A stretch of DNA of 64,000 nt from Aquaticitalea lipolytica. Lineage in GTDB: Bacteria > Bacteroidota > Bacteroidia > Flavobacteriales > Flavobacteriaceae. Made by a program: the position numbers and the translations under genes. The DNA lies in contig NZ_BMIC01000001.1 of the NCBI RefSeq assembly GCF_014641635.1, positions 1,421,961 to 1,485,960 of the forward strand, given 5' to 3'. Below, in pieces: positions 36,869 through 44,727 of the stretch. Under the pieces are notes generated by a model that had not been told where the DNA came from, did not search any database, and saw only the letters and a program-made list of their open reading frames with translations. The number at the start of each line of letters is the position of its first letter. Positions within the stretch are counted from its first letter, which is position 1.

Positions 36869-37840
36869 TTCAAATTTTATAGACTTTATAATCGATTCCA
36901 TTTCAAAAATATGGTCTCGTTTTTCAATTGAAGGTGAAAAAACATACCCTTCAACTACTAAGTACCTATTGTTTTGTAAATCTTTAATTGCATAGTTTAT
37001 AAAAGGCCCAGCCATAAACGCATTTTTAACATCCCAAATTCCTTTTGTTTCATAGGTTGGTTTGTTGTCTAAATTTATTTCAAAAAGGTAAGGAGCATAA
37101 GATTCTTCAGTAATCATATACGAGCCTTCTACAGGTCCTGGTATGTGTGTTTTTCCAATTGAATCTCTCATTCGAACTATATCTGTTATAGTGCTATCTC
37201 CTTCTTTAATTGTGCTTAGAGGCACTTCATAAATCATTAAATCCATTGTTCCTGTTGGGATATCTTTTCGGATCCAAAAAAATTTGTCTTCTTTTTTAGC
37301 AATACGGTAAGCAGTTGGAAACTTAATTGATATACCAAAAGCCTTTTTAAGATCAGAATCGTCATGTAACGACAAACTTATTCTGCGTAGTTTCTCTTTA
37401 ATTTCCTCCTTTTTAAAAACAGAAATTATTTGTTTAGAATTTGATTCGATTTGATCAATAATTTCTTGGTTCGTCTTCCCTGTAACTAAAACTAATGTTT
37501 GAGGTTTAGCAAATAAATCTTCACTTATAGCTGTTCCGGCAGGTTTTCCTTTTTCAATTTTTAAAATAATTCTGCTTTTAGTTGCAAACCCACTAAATAC
37601 TGAAGGAGGTATTTGACTTAATGAAAAAATTGGTTCGTCTTGTGGAAGTCCTTCTAGAGGTGCTGCAAATACAGTTCTTATTTGTTCACCAACATTATCT
37701 TCCCATAGTAAATTGTCTACTACAATTGTAAGATTATTTAAGTTTCCTGATGAGTTTGAGATGATTCTTTCGTTTTTAGAGCCTTCTTTACATCCTGCTA
37801 AGACTATAAAAATAAATGTGAGTTTTAAGATCGTTTTCAT
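36866..37840 (-). CDS. DUF4837 family lipoprotein
   Basis: This 324-residue protein begins with a lipoprotein signal whose lipobox VLAGC places the lipidated cysteine at residue 17. The mature part has alternating strands and helices and matches, from memory, the Bacteroidetes DUF4837 family, whose function is unknown. It starts within the end of the lytic transglycosylase gene (4-base overlap), a pairing that suggests an envelope or cell-wall role. It ends at the shared terminator at 36835-36868. Confidence 0.85.
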   Translation of the reverse strand: MKTILKLTFIFIVLAGCKEGSKNERIISNSSGNLNNLTIVVDNLLWEDNVGEQIRTVFAAPLEGLPQDEPIFSLSQIPPSVFSGFATKSRIILKIEKGKPAGTAISEDLFAKPQTLVLVTGKTNQEIIDQIESNSKQIISVFKKEEIKEKLRRISLSLHDDSDLKKAFGISIKFPTAYRIAKKEDKFFWIRKDIPTGTMDLMIYEVPLSTIKEGDSTITDIVRMRDSIGKTHIPGPVEGSYMITEESYAPYLFEINLDNKPTYETKGIWDVKNAFMAGPFINYAIKDLQNNRYLVVEGYVFSPSIEKRDHIFEMESIIKSIKFE

Positions 37841-39402
37841 TTAGAGATTTTAAGAGTTGTTCCTACTTTTAGATTTGTACCACTAATATCATTCCAATCT
37901 TTAATATTTTGAACAGAAACTCCAGGAAATTTTTTAGAAATACTCCATAACGAATCTCCTTTTTGCACTTTATATGTTTTTGTATTGGTTGTTATTGATG
38001 TGTTATTTGATGAGCTTGATGATTTTGTACTTGAGCTGGTTGAACGTCCTCTTTGGTATATTGTAAGGCGTTGACCGACCCTTAAGTTGTTACTTCTAAG
38101 TCCATTCCATTTTTTTATATCACTTACTCTTACACCATATTTTCGAGCTACTTTACCTAAATAATCTCCAGACCTGACTTTATAAGTGGTTTTATTTTCT
38201 TGCTCAAAAAGTTGAGGCATTGGTTTTTCTCGTTTATCAAACTCAGCCTGTACATAAGCATAAATATCTTTTTCATTAGTAACAAATTTACCAATAGAAT
38301 GTCTTGGCAGTCTAAGCGTATGATTTTCTCCTTCTACAAATGGAATTATATCTAGTTTGTATGCTGGGTTTAAAAACTGTAACTCTTCAATTGGTAATTC
38401 TAAAAGCTCAGAAACTTGATCTAAACTTATAGTTTGTTTCACGTGAATAGTGTCAGTTTCCATATATCTATAGCCAGATACCGCTTTTTTAAATCCATGC
38501 TCTTCAGCATATTCAAAAATATACATTGTTGCTAAGAAAGCTGGTAAATATCCTGCTGTTTCACGTGGCAAATGAGGTCTTAAATTCCAATAGTTTTGGT
38601 AACCTCCTGAACGACGTATTGCTTTACTTACGTTTCCTGGACCAGAATTGTAAGCCGCTAAAGCTAAATCCCAATCACCAAAAATCTCATATAACTTTGC
38701 TAAATATTTACTTGCGGCAACAGTAGATTTTATTGGGTCGCTTCGTTCATCGACATAACTTGTAACATTTAATCCATACATTTTTCCTGTTGGATACATA
38801 AATTGCCAAAGACCTGTAGCACCAACTCTAGATTTTGCTCTAGGTTTTAAGGCGGACTCTACAATTGCTAAATATTTTATTTCTAAAGGCACATCCATAT
38901 TATCCAATTCTTTTTCAAATAATGGGAAATAATATTCGCTCAATGCCATTAAGCGTTGCATTGATGACCTTCTGTTTTTAAGATATGATTTTATAACACT
39001 TTCTAACCCTGGATTATATTCAATATTAAAAGGGGTTTTTGCGCTAAGCCTTTGTAAGCGCATCTTTAAGGTGTCAGTCGGTAACTCAGGAAGATCTACA
39101 GCTTCAAACCTTATATCGGCTATTGACTCATAAATTGTATCAAACAATGTGTTGCTGTACAATTCTTCAAGCCATTTCTCGTCATATTCTGAAGCTAATT
39201 TATTGTCTTCAAGAGTTTTAGCACTTATAGTATCACCAATTGGATTGATAGATTTATTTGGTACTGTATTGCCATCTAAAATAGAATCAATTTTAGCTTG
39301 ATTTACTTTTTTAGTTTTGTTGGGATTGGGTTGGACTTGTGAAAAGCCCAAAGTGCTGCAAAGCAGAAATCCAAACGTTAGTGTTATAAACCTATGATTC
39401 AT
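37837..39402 (-). CDS. MltD-like lytic transglycosylase with two LysM domains
   Basis: This 521-residue exported protein cleaves the glycan strands of peptidoglycan. It has a signal peptide ending near residue 21 (GFSQ), a linker, a Slt domain at about residues 165-310 with catalytic Glu182 in AIVESALKPRA, and the GATGLWQFMYPTG and AYNSGPGNV motifs. Two C-terminal LysM modules, at about residues 405-450 and 473-521, are separated by a serine/threonine-rich linker and bind peptidoglycan. It is translationally coupled to the DUF4837 gene. Two degenerate parS-like sequences fall within it. Confidence 0.93.
   Translation of the reverse strand: MNHRFITLTFGFLLCSTLGFSQVQPNPNKTKKVNQAKIDSILDGNTVPNKSINPIGDTISAKTLEDNKLASEYDEKWLEELYSNTLFDTIYESIADIRFEAVDLPELPTDTLKMRLQRLSAKTPFNIEYNPGLESVIKSYLKNRRSSMQRLMALSEYYFPLFEKELDNMDVPLEIKYLAIVESALKPRAKSRVGATGLWQFMYPTGKMYGLNVTSYVDERSDPIKSTVAASKYLAKLYEIFGDWDLALAAYNSGPGNVSKAIRRSGGYQNYWNLRPHLPRETAGYLPAFLATMYIFEYAEEHGFKKAVSGYRYMETDTIHVKQTISLDQVSELLELPIEELQFLNPAYKLDIIPFVEGENHTLRLPRHSIGKFVTNEKDIYAYVQAEFDKREKPMPQLFEQENKTTYKVRSGDYLGKVARKYGVRVSDIKKWNGLRSNNLRVGQRLTIYQRGRSTSSSTKSSSSSNNTSITTNTKTYKVQKGDSLWSISKKFPGVSVQNIKDWNDISGTNLKVGTTLKISK
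38435..38450. other. degenerate parS-like sequence inside the MltD-like gene
   Basis: TGTTTCACGTGAATAG matches 13 of 16 positions of TGTTTCACGTGAAACA; the left half and the central CACGTG are perfect, the right end is not. It lies inside coding sequence. It may be chance. Confidence 0.25.
38557..38572. other. degenerate parS-like sequence inside the MltD-like gene
   Basis: TGTTTCACGTGGCAAA matches 13 of 16 positions of TGTTTCACGTGAAACA, again with a perfect left half, 122 bases from a similar sequence. It may be chance. Confidence 0.25.
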
Positions 39403-39538
39403 TTTATATAAAAATTATTTATCTGTGAACGATAATACAACTAAAATCGTACAATTATATTCAAAATGTAGGCTAAAAACAACATTTTAACATAAAAATA
39501 TGCGTTTCGTCGATAAATAAATGCATTAAATCGATGAT

Positions 39539-40729
39539 TTATTCTTCTATAATTGCAGTAATTCCAGGAAGAGCTTGGCCTTCAAGACTTTCTAACATTG
39601 CTCCTCCTCCTGTACTTACATAGCTTACTTTGTCTTCAAAACCAAATTGTTTTACTGCAGCAACTGAGTCTCCTCCGCCTACTAAAGAAAAAGCACCATT
39701 TTTGGTAGCTTCGGCTATAGAGTTTCCTAACTCAATGGTTCCTTTTGCAAAGTTTTCCATTTCAAAAACTCCTAAAGGTCCGTTCCAAAGAATAGTTTTG
39801 CACTGCAACACAATATCGTGGAACAATTTAATAGTTTCTGATCCAGCGTCTAATCCCATCCATCCATCAGGAATAAAGTTGATTTCAACAGTTTTTTTAT
39901 TTGCATCATTACTAAATCCATCAGCAATTATGGCATCGACAGGTAAATGAACTTTAACGTTTTTTGCCTTAGCTTGTTTTAATATCTCTAATGCTAACTC
40001 CATTTTATCGTCTTCAACTAATGAGTTACCTATTTTACCGCCTTGAGCTTTTATAAAAGTAAAAGTCATTCCACCTCCAATTATTAAATGGTCAACTTTA
40101 TCTAAAATGTTTTCAATAATTGTAATTTTTGAAGATACTTTTGCTCCACCCAGAATAGCTAAAACAGGCTTTTCACCTGTTTTCATTACTTTATCAATAC
40201 TTTCAATTTCTTGGGCTAATAATGTTCCAAAACATTTGGCCTTTGGGAAAAATTCTGCAACAATTGTAGTAGAAGCGTGTGCTCTGTGTGCAGTACCAAA
40301 AGCATCGTTAACATAAATATCGCCAAGTTTAGAAAGTTGTTTGGCAAAATGTTTATCACCAGCTTCTTCTTCCTTGTGAAAGCGTAAGTTTTCTAGCAAT
40401 AAAATCTCGCCTGGTTTTAAGTTTTTTGCTGCATTTTCTGCTACTTGACCAATACAATCTGACACAAATATTGTTTCAACACCTATAACATCCTCAATTT
40501 TATTAGCAATATGACGAAGCGAAAACTCATCTTGTACTCCTTTTGGTCTTCCTAAATGAGACATTAACACACAGCTTCCACCATCTTCTAAAATTTTAAT
40601 AATAGTTGGTTTTGCAGCTTCAATTCTAGTCGCATCTGTTACTTCAAATTTATCATTTAAAGGCACGTTAAAATCTACTCTTATTAAAGCTTTTTTATTT
40701 TTAAAATTGAAGTCATTTAGGGTTTTCAT
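39539..40729 (-). CDS. pgk: phosphoglycerate kinase
   Basis: This 396-residue glycolytic kinase moves a phosphate between 1,3-bisphosphoglycerate and ADP. It has the substrate-binding RVDFNVPL and SHLGRP blocks at the N-terminus, the hinge region with AILGGAKVSSK, and the C-terminal GGGDSVAA and STGGGAMLESLEG motifs. Length and motifs are complete. It stands alone, 136 bases upstream of the transglycosylase gene, and has a TAAATTTG box 14 nt before its ATG. I saw no clear terminator after it. Confidence 0.98.
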   Translation of the reverse strand: MKTLNDFNFKNKKALIRVDFNVPLNDKFEVTDATRIEAAKPTIIKILEDGGSCVLMSHLGRPKGVQDEFSLRHIANKIEDVIGVETIFVSDCIGQVAENAAKNLKPGEILLLENLRFHKEEEAGDKHFAKQLSKLGDIYVNDAFGTAHRAHASTTIVAEFFPKAKCFGTLLAQEIESIDKVMKTGEKPVLAILGGAKVSSKITIIENILDKVDHLIIGGGMTFTFIKAQGGKIGNSLVEDDKMELALEILKQAKAKNVKVHLPVDAIIADGFSNDANKKTVEINFIPDGWMGLDAGSETIKLFHDIVLQCKTILWNGPLGVFEMENFAKGTIELGNSIAEATKNGAFSLVGGGDSVAAVKQFGFEDKVSYVSTGGGAMLESLEGQALPGITAIIEE

Positions 40730-40743
40730 TTCTTTAGTTTTTT

Positions 40744-40751
40744 CAAATTTA
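40744..40751 (-). promoter_or_regulatory. -7 promoter element for pgk
   Basis: The minus strand reads TAAATTTG 14 nt before the pgk ATG. A second match, TACATTTG, lies at 40756-40763 and could serve instead. Confidence 0.45.
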
Positions 40752-40894
40752 TAGGCAAATGTAACTAATTATAAAGCGATAAAAAATGTGTTTTTCGTGA
40801 AAACAATACCACAAATAAAGAATTATATTTTTTATTATAAATAGTTTGAAAGAAACTATAAGAAGCAAATGTTTACTTATATCAAAAATATATA

Positions 40895-40902
40895 TAGTTT
40901 TG
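40895..40902 (+). promoter_or_regulatory. -7 promoter element for holB, giving a leaderless message
   Basis: TAGTTTTG ends only 4 nt before the ATG at 40907. Because the first residues of HolB (MLFSEILGQ) are conserved, the start cannot be moved downstream, so this promoter, if used, would produce a leaderless mRNA. Confidence 0.4.
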
Positions 40903-40906
40903 CCTT

Positions 40907-42061
40907 ATGCTATTTTCAGAAATTTTAGGTCAAGAACATCTTAAAAGTCATTTAACACAAAGCGTTGATAATGGTCGCATATCACATGCTCAATTATTTG
41001 TTGGACCTGAAGGCTCTGGAACACTACCAATAGCAATTGCTTATGCTCAGTATATATTATGCCAAAACAAGAATGCTGAAAACACTCAAGGTAATGATGC
41101 TTGTAACTTAAAATTTAAAGGATTTTCTCATCCAGATTTACACTTTGCATTTCCTGTTGCTACAAACGATAAAATTAAAAGTCATCCTGTTTCCAGCCAT
41201 TTTATGGAAGAATGGAGGCAGCTTTTAACTGAACAACCTTACGGAAACCTGTTTGATTGGTACAAAATTTTAGGTGTTGATAATAAACAAGGACAAATTG
41301 GTGTTGATGAGGCTTTAGATATTGTAAAGTCTTTGTCTCTAAAATCTTATGAAGGCGGTTATAAAATTATGTTGATTTGGATGGCTGAAAAAATGAATAC
41401 TTCAGCAGCAAATAAGCTTTTAAAATTAATTGAAGAACCACCAAATAAAACAGTATTTATATTAATTGCTGAAGATGAGGAACAAATTATAAGCACTATT
41501 CGCTCACGTTGTCAAGTATTACATTTTCCTCCTTTAGCTGAAAATGTTATTAAAGATGCTTTAATTAAAAACTATCAGCTTGAAGAAGCTGTGGCAATAA
41601 AAATTGCTCATCAATCTAATGGAAATTATAATAAGGCTTGTGATCTAGTATATCAAGATTCTGAAGATTTACAGTTTGAAGAATGGTTTGTGTTTTGGAT
41701 TCGCTCGGCTTTTAAAGCAAAAGGAAACAAAAGCGCAATTCACGATTTAATAAGCTGGAGTGAGCAAATTGCAAAAACAGGTAGAGAAACACAAAAGCAG
41801 TTTTTGTTGTTTTGTATCGATTTTTTTAGACAGGCTATGCTGTTTAATTATAATGCTACCGAATTGGTTTATATAGAAACAAAAACGAAAAACTTTAAAC
41901 TAGAAAATTTTGCTCCTTTTGTTAATGAGGCAAATATTTTAGATATAAGTAATGAACTTCAGGATGCCATTTATCATATTGAGCGCAACGGAAATTCTAA
42001 AATTATACTAACCGATTTATCTATAAAATTAACACGTTTACTTCATAAAAAAGCTAGCTAA
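40907..42061 (+). CDS. holB: DNA polymerase III subunit delta'
   Basis: This 384-residue AAA+ protein is the clamp-loader delta' subunit. It opens with the family pattern ILGQEHLKSHL and has a modified P-loop (VGPEGSGTLPIA) as in delta' proteins, which do not hydrolyse ATP, the MNTSAANKLLKLIEEPP segment and the arginine-finger SRCQ motif near residue 198. The usual zinc-binding cysteines between the P-loop and Walker B are reduced. Its stop codon is directly followed by the start of the lipid kinase gene. Confidence 0.92.
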   Translation: MLFSEILGQEHLKSHLTQSVDNGRISHAQLFVGPEGSGTLPIAIAYAQYILCQNKNAENTQGNDACNLKFKGFSHPDLHFAFPVATNDKIKSHPVSSHFMEEWRQLLTEQPYGNLFDWYKILGVDNKQGQIGVDEALDIVKSLSLKSYEGGYKIMLIWMAEKMNTSAANKLLKLIEEPPNKTVFILIAEDEEQIISTIRSRCQVLHFPPLAENVIKDALIKNYQLEEAVAIKIAHQSNGNYNKACDLVYQDSEDLQFEEWFVFWIRSAFKAKGNKSAIHDLISWSEQIAKTGRETQKQFLLFCIDFFRQAMLFNYNATELVYIETKTKNFKLENFAPFVNEANILDISNELQDAIYHIERNGNSKIILTDLSIKLTRLLHKKAS

Positions 42062-42982
42062 ATGGCCATTATTAATACTTGGTTTGTAGTGATAAACCCA
42101 ACATCTGGTAATGGTTTAGGTAAACGCAAATGGCCAAAAATAGAGGCTTTACTTAAACAACATCAATTTAACTTTGATCATTACTTTACTAAAGATGAAA
42201 ATGATTGTAAAAAAATAATACAATTTGCTGTAAATCAAGGTTTTAAAAATTTTATTAGTGTTGGTGGAGACGGAACTTTACACAATGTGGTTAATGGAAT
42301 TATGTCTCAAAATATTATAGCAACAAATTTAATTAATGTTGGTGTAATTCCTGTTGGGACAGGAAATGATTGGATAAAAACTCATAAAATTCCTAATAAT
42401 ATTGAAAAAGCAATTAATATTATTAAAAAGGGACAAACTTCTTTACAAGATGTTGGTGAAATTAAGCTAGTAAAAAGCAATAAAAAACCAGTATATTTTA
42501 TAAATCTTGCAGGAATAGGATTTGATGGCTATGTAGTTAGTAAGGTTTATAAATATAAACATTTAGGTGCATTGGCGTATCTTTATGGAACTCTTTTAGG
42601 ACTTTTCTCATTTAAGAATTTCTTATCAAAAACCACAATTGGTTCTGAGGTTATTGAAGCCAAAACGTTAATGATACTTGTTGGACTTTGTCAATACTCA
42701 GGTGGTGGAATGCAGTTAACCAAAACGCCTAACACGTCTGATGGTTTGTTTGATATTTCTATAGCAAAAAACATAGGAAAATTAGATATTATAAAGAATG
42801 TTTTAAGGTTATTTAATGGCTCGATCGTTAATCACAAAAAAGTGAGTACATACAAAAATGATATGATTAACATAGAAATAACTGATAATCATAAACCTTA
42901 TATTCAAGCAGATGGAGAATTAATTGGTAAAGGAGATATTGAGGTTAAAATTATTCCAAAAGCATTTTCATATTATTATTAA
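42062..42982 (+). CDS. diacylglycerol kinase family lipid kinase
   Basis: This 306-residue protein has the DAGK catalytic fold: VINPTSGNG near residue 10, the GGDGTLHNVVNG nucleotide-binding motif near residue 68 and PVGTGNDW near residue 100. Members phosphorylate diacylglycerol or related lipids, and some bacterial ones act on other lipids. The protein has no membrane helix, as expected for the YegS/DgkB-like group. It is co-transcribed with holB (no intergenic base) and ends before a clear terminator. Confidence 0.92.
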   Translation: MAIINTWFVVINPTSGNGLGKRKWPKIEALLKQHQFNFDHYFTKDENDCKKIIQFAVNQGFKNFISVGGDGTLHNVVNGIMSQNIIATNLINVGVIPVGTGNDWIKTHKIPNNIEKAINIIKKGQTSLQDVGEIKLVKSNKKPVYFINLAGIGFDGYVVSKVYKYKHLGALAYLYGTLLGLFSFKNFLSKTTIGSEVIEAKTLMILVGLCQYSGGGMQLTKTPNTSDGLFDISIAKNIGKLDIIKNVLRLFNGSIVNHKKVSTYKNDMINIEITDNHKPYIQADGELIGKGDIEVKIIPKAFSYYY

Positions 42983-42986
42983 ATAA

Positions 42987-43016
42987 AAAAGCGTCATAAT
43001 TTCTTAAGACGCTTTT
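42987..43016. terminator. bidirectional intrinsic terminator
   Basis: A 9-bp stem (AAAAGCGTC with GACGCTTTT) and a 12-base loop lie 5 bases after the lipid kinase stop. The A and T ends let it also serve the converging OmpH-like gene. Confidence 0.85.
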
Positions 43017-43038
43017 ATTTATAATATTCAAAAAGACA

Positions 43039-43554
43039 CTAGTCTTTTTTGTAAGCTTTATTTAGTTCTTCTAAGATTACGTTAGTTAAATCTTTTCCTT
43101 CTTCGCCATAAAGAACACTTCCAGCTTCATTGCTTCCTAAAATAAAAGAATATCCATTTTTCTTTCCGTAATCTTTAACAAAAGTTCTTACTTCTTTAAT
43201 TAATGTATCTATTTTAGTTTGTCCTTCTTTAGCTAATTGCTGCTCTTCTGATTGCCATTGTTGTTGGTAAACCTGAAATTGTTGACCAAGCATTTGCATT
43301 TTTTCTTGCGATGCTTTTTTAGCAACATTTGGATCTGTAGATTGAATCAAAGCTGCCTCTTGTTGAAAAAGAGTTCTTATACTATCTACTTTTTTATTAA
43401 AAGCTGTAGTTTTTTTGTCGAAGTCGCTTTCAATATCTTTTTTCTTTTGGTAATCGTTAATTAATTTACTGTTGTCAATAAATCCTGTTTTCATTTCATT
43501 TTTACATGATGCTAACATCAACAATGCGAAAACGACAAATAAAATTTTTTTCAT
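43039..43554 (-). CDS. OmpH/Skp-like periplasmic chaperone, predicted lipoprotein
   Basis: From the ATG at 43554 this is a 171-residue protein with a lipobox (LMLASC, Cys17) and a mature part that is a long helical coiled coil rich in Lys, Gln and Glu, followed by the C-terminal SFILGSN-type strand. This is the Skp/OmpH pattern, with tentacle-like helices that hold outer-membrane proteins during transit. An upstream TTG at 43581 is possible, but it would start inside the TACATTTG box at 43579-43586, so I prefer the ATG. Lipidation is unusual compared with soluble E. coli Skp. Confidence 0.88.
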   Translation of the reverse strand: MKKILFVVFALLMLASCKNEMKTGFIDNSKLINDYQKKKDIESDFDKKTTAFNKKVDSIRTLFQQEAALIQSTDPNVAKKASQEKMQMLGQQFQVYQQQWQSEEQQLAKEGQTKIDTLIKEVRTFVKDYGKKNGYSFILGSNEAGSVLYGEEGKDLTNVILEELNKAYKKD

Positions 43555-43578
43555 TTTTTTGAGTGTATTATTTTTTTG

Positions 43579-43586
43579 CAAATGTA
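43579..43586 (-). promoter_or_regulatory. -7 promoter element for the OmpH-like gene
   Basis: The minus strand reads TACATTTG, 24 nt before the ATG at 43554. It argues against a longer reading frame that would start at 43581. Confidence 0.5.
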
Positions 43587-43772
43587 TGAAAGTAGATGAC
43601 TATTTTATAGAAAATAATTAACATAGTCATAATTTATTGTTTTAAAAACGTTGATAAGCTTTTTCTATTAAAAACCACCTTCATATAAGCGATTTAAGCG
43701 CGTTTTAAAAAAACCTAATGTAATCTGCTGTTTTGCTCTCAACTCATTTAAATTTGAGTTTTAAAATCGTTT

Positions 43773-44633
43773 TTACTTGTTTTTTACAACATAAATTAAC
43801 GAAGAATACTCTCCTGAGCGCTTTGCTTTTAAATTTGAATAAAAACCGATCCAAAAAGCCTTAAATGGATTCATAAAACCTGATTTATATTTTTCAGAAA
43901 GCAAACTAACATAAAAGGCATCAAATTTCATTGGGAGTGTTTTTTCAACTTTCATGTTTTCTTTTTCAACCAATTTAGAAATTGAGATTCTAGAAAAATG
44001 CCAAAGATGTCTAGGAACATCAAAAGCTGCCCAAAAATGCTTGTAATGAACTGCATCATAACTTTTATAATTAGGCACAGCAATTATTAGTGTTCCATTA
44101 GGCTTTAATAATGTTTTAAAAACTGAAATATGATTTTCTAATTCTGGCAAATGTTCCAACACATGCCATAACGTAATAACATCAAAACTGTTTTGTTTAA
44201 ATTTTAATATTTGATCTTCTTTAAAAACAGAGTTGTTAGTTTTTTTATTTGCAACTTCTCTAGCTTCATCATTTGGCTCTGTTCCCGAAACTGTCCAACT
44301 ATTTTTTATTGCAATTTGTAAAAAATCACCTGTACCACAACCTACATCTAGAAGATGCTTTTCGCCTTTTACAACAGAATTAATTAGCTTTAATTTTCTT
44401 TTAAGAGATATAGATTTAACTAAATGATATGCTCTTTCAAACAGATTCCTTTTAGCATCCGTATGAGAAATATAATCTTCGCTTTTATAATAGTCTGGTA
44501 ATTTTTGTGATGAAGGTTGAGGAAAAGTTTCAAGCATTCCAAGTTCATTATTATATAACAATTGAAAAGTTTCTCCTGAAACAGAATAATCTTTAACTTC
44601 TAAATAGGCTTGACTTGATGTTTTACTTGTCAC
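43773..44633 (-). CDS. class I SAM-dependent methyltransferase with a zinc-less DUF-type N-terminus
   Basis: This 286-residue protein has the SAM-binding motif LLDVGCGTGDFL near residue 92, the acidic SGTEPND turn, FDVITLWHVLEHLPE and LKPNGTLIIAVPN. The N-terminal 60 residues (with the YYKSEDYISHTD segment) match a methyltransferase type that is common in Flavobacteria; the biological substrate is unknown. The start is GTG at 44633, since no ATG is available before an in-frame stretch of non-conserved sequence. The gene is preceded 58 bases upstream by a parS-like palindrome. Confidence 0.85.
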   Translation of the reverse strand: MTSKTSSQAYLEVKDYSVSGETFQLLYNNELGMLETFPQPSSQKLPDYYKSEDYISHTDAKRNLFERAYHLVKSISLKRKLKLINSVVKGEKHLLDVGCGTGDFLQIAIKNSWTVSGTEPNDEAREVANKKTNNSVFKEDQILKFKQNSFDVITLWHVLEHLPELENHISVFKTLLKPNGTLIIAVPNYKSYDAVHYKHFWAAFDVPRHLWHFSRISISKLVEKENMKVEKTLPMKFDAFYVSLLSEKYKSGFMNPFKAFWIGFYSNLKAKRSGEYSSLIYVVKNK

Positions 44634-44690
44634 GAATTTACAATTGGTTTCTTTAGAAAAATGAATAAAAAAATAAAAGAGTTTATAAGC

Positions 44691-44704
44691 GTTCCACGTG
44701 GAAC
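44691..44704. other. parS-like ParB-binding palindrome, site 1
   Basis: GTTCCACGTGGAAC is a perfect 14-bp palindrome and fits the widely conserved parS consensus TGTTNCACGTGNAACA at 13 of its 14 fixed positions (the first T is C here). It lies in the gap between mnmG (stop at 44728) and the methyltransferase gene. An identical 14-mer lies at 46611-46624 on the other side of mnmG. Confidence 0.8.
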
Positions 44705-44727
44705 AAATTCTAAATAGTAATAAATAA

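Noticed and set aside
43741..43760. AACTCA/TGAGTT inverted repeat after the methyltransferase gene as terminator
   Set aside because: Short AT-rich stem and no T-tract in the direction of transcription.
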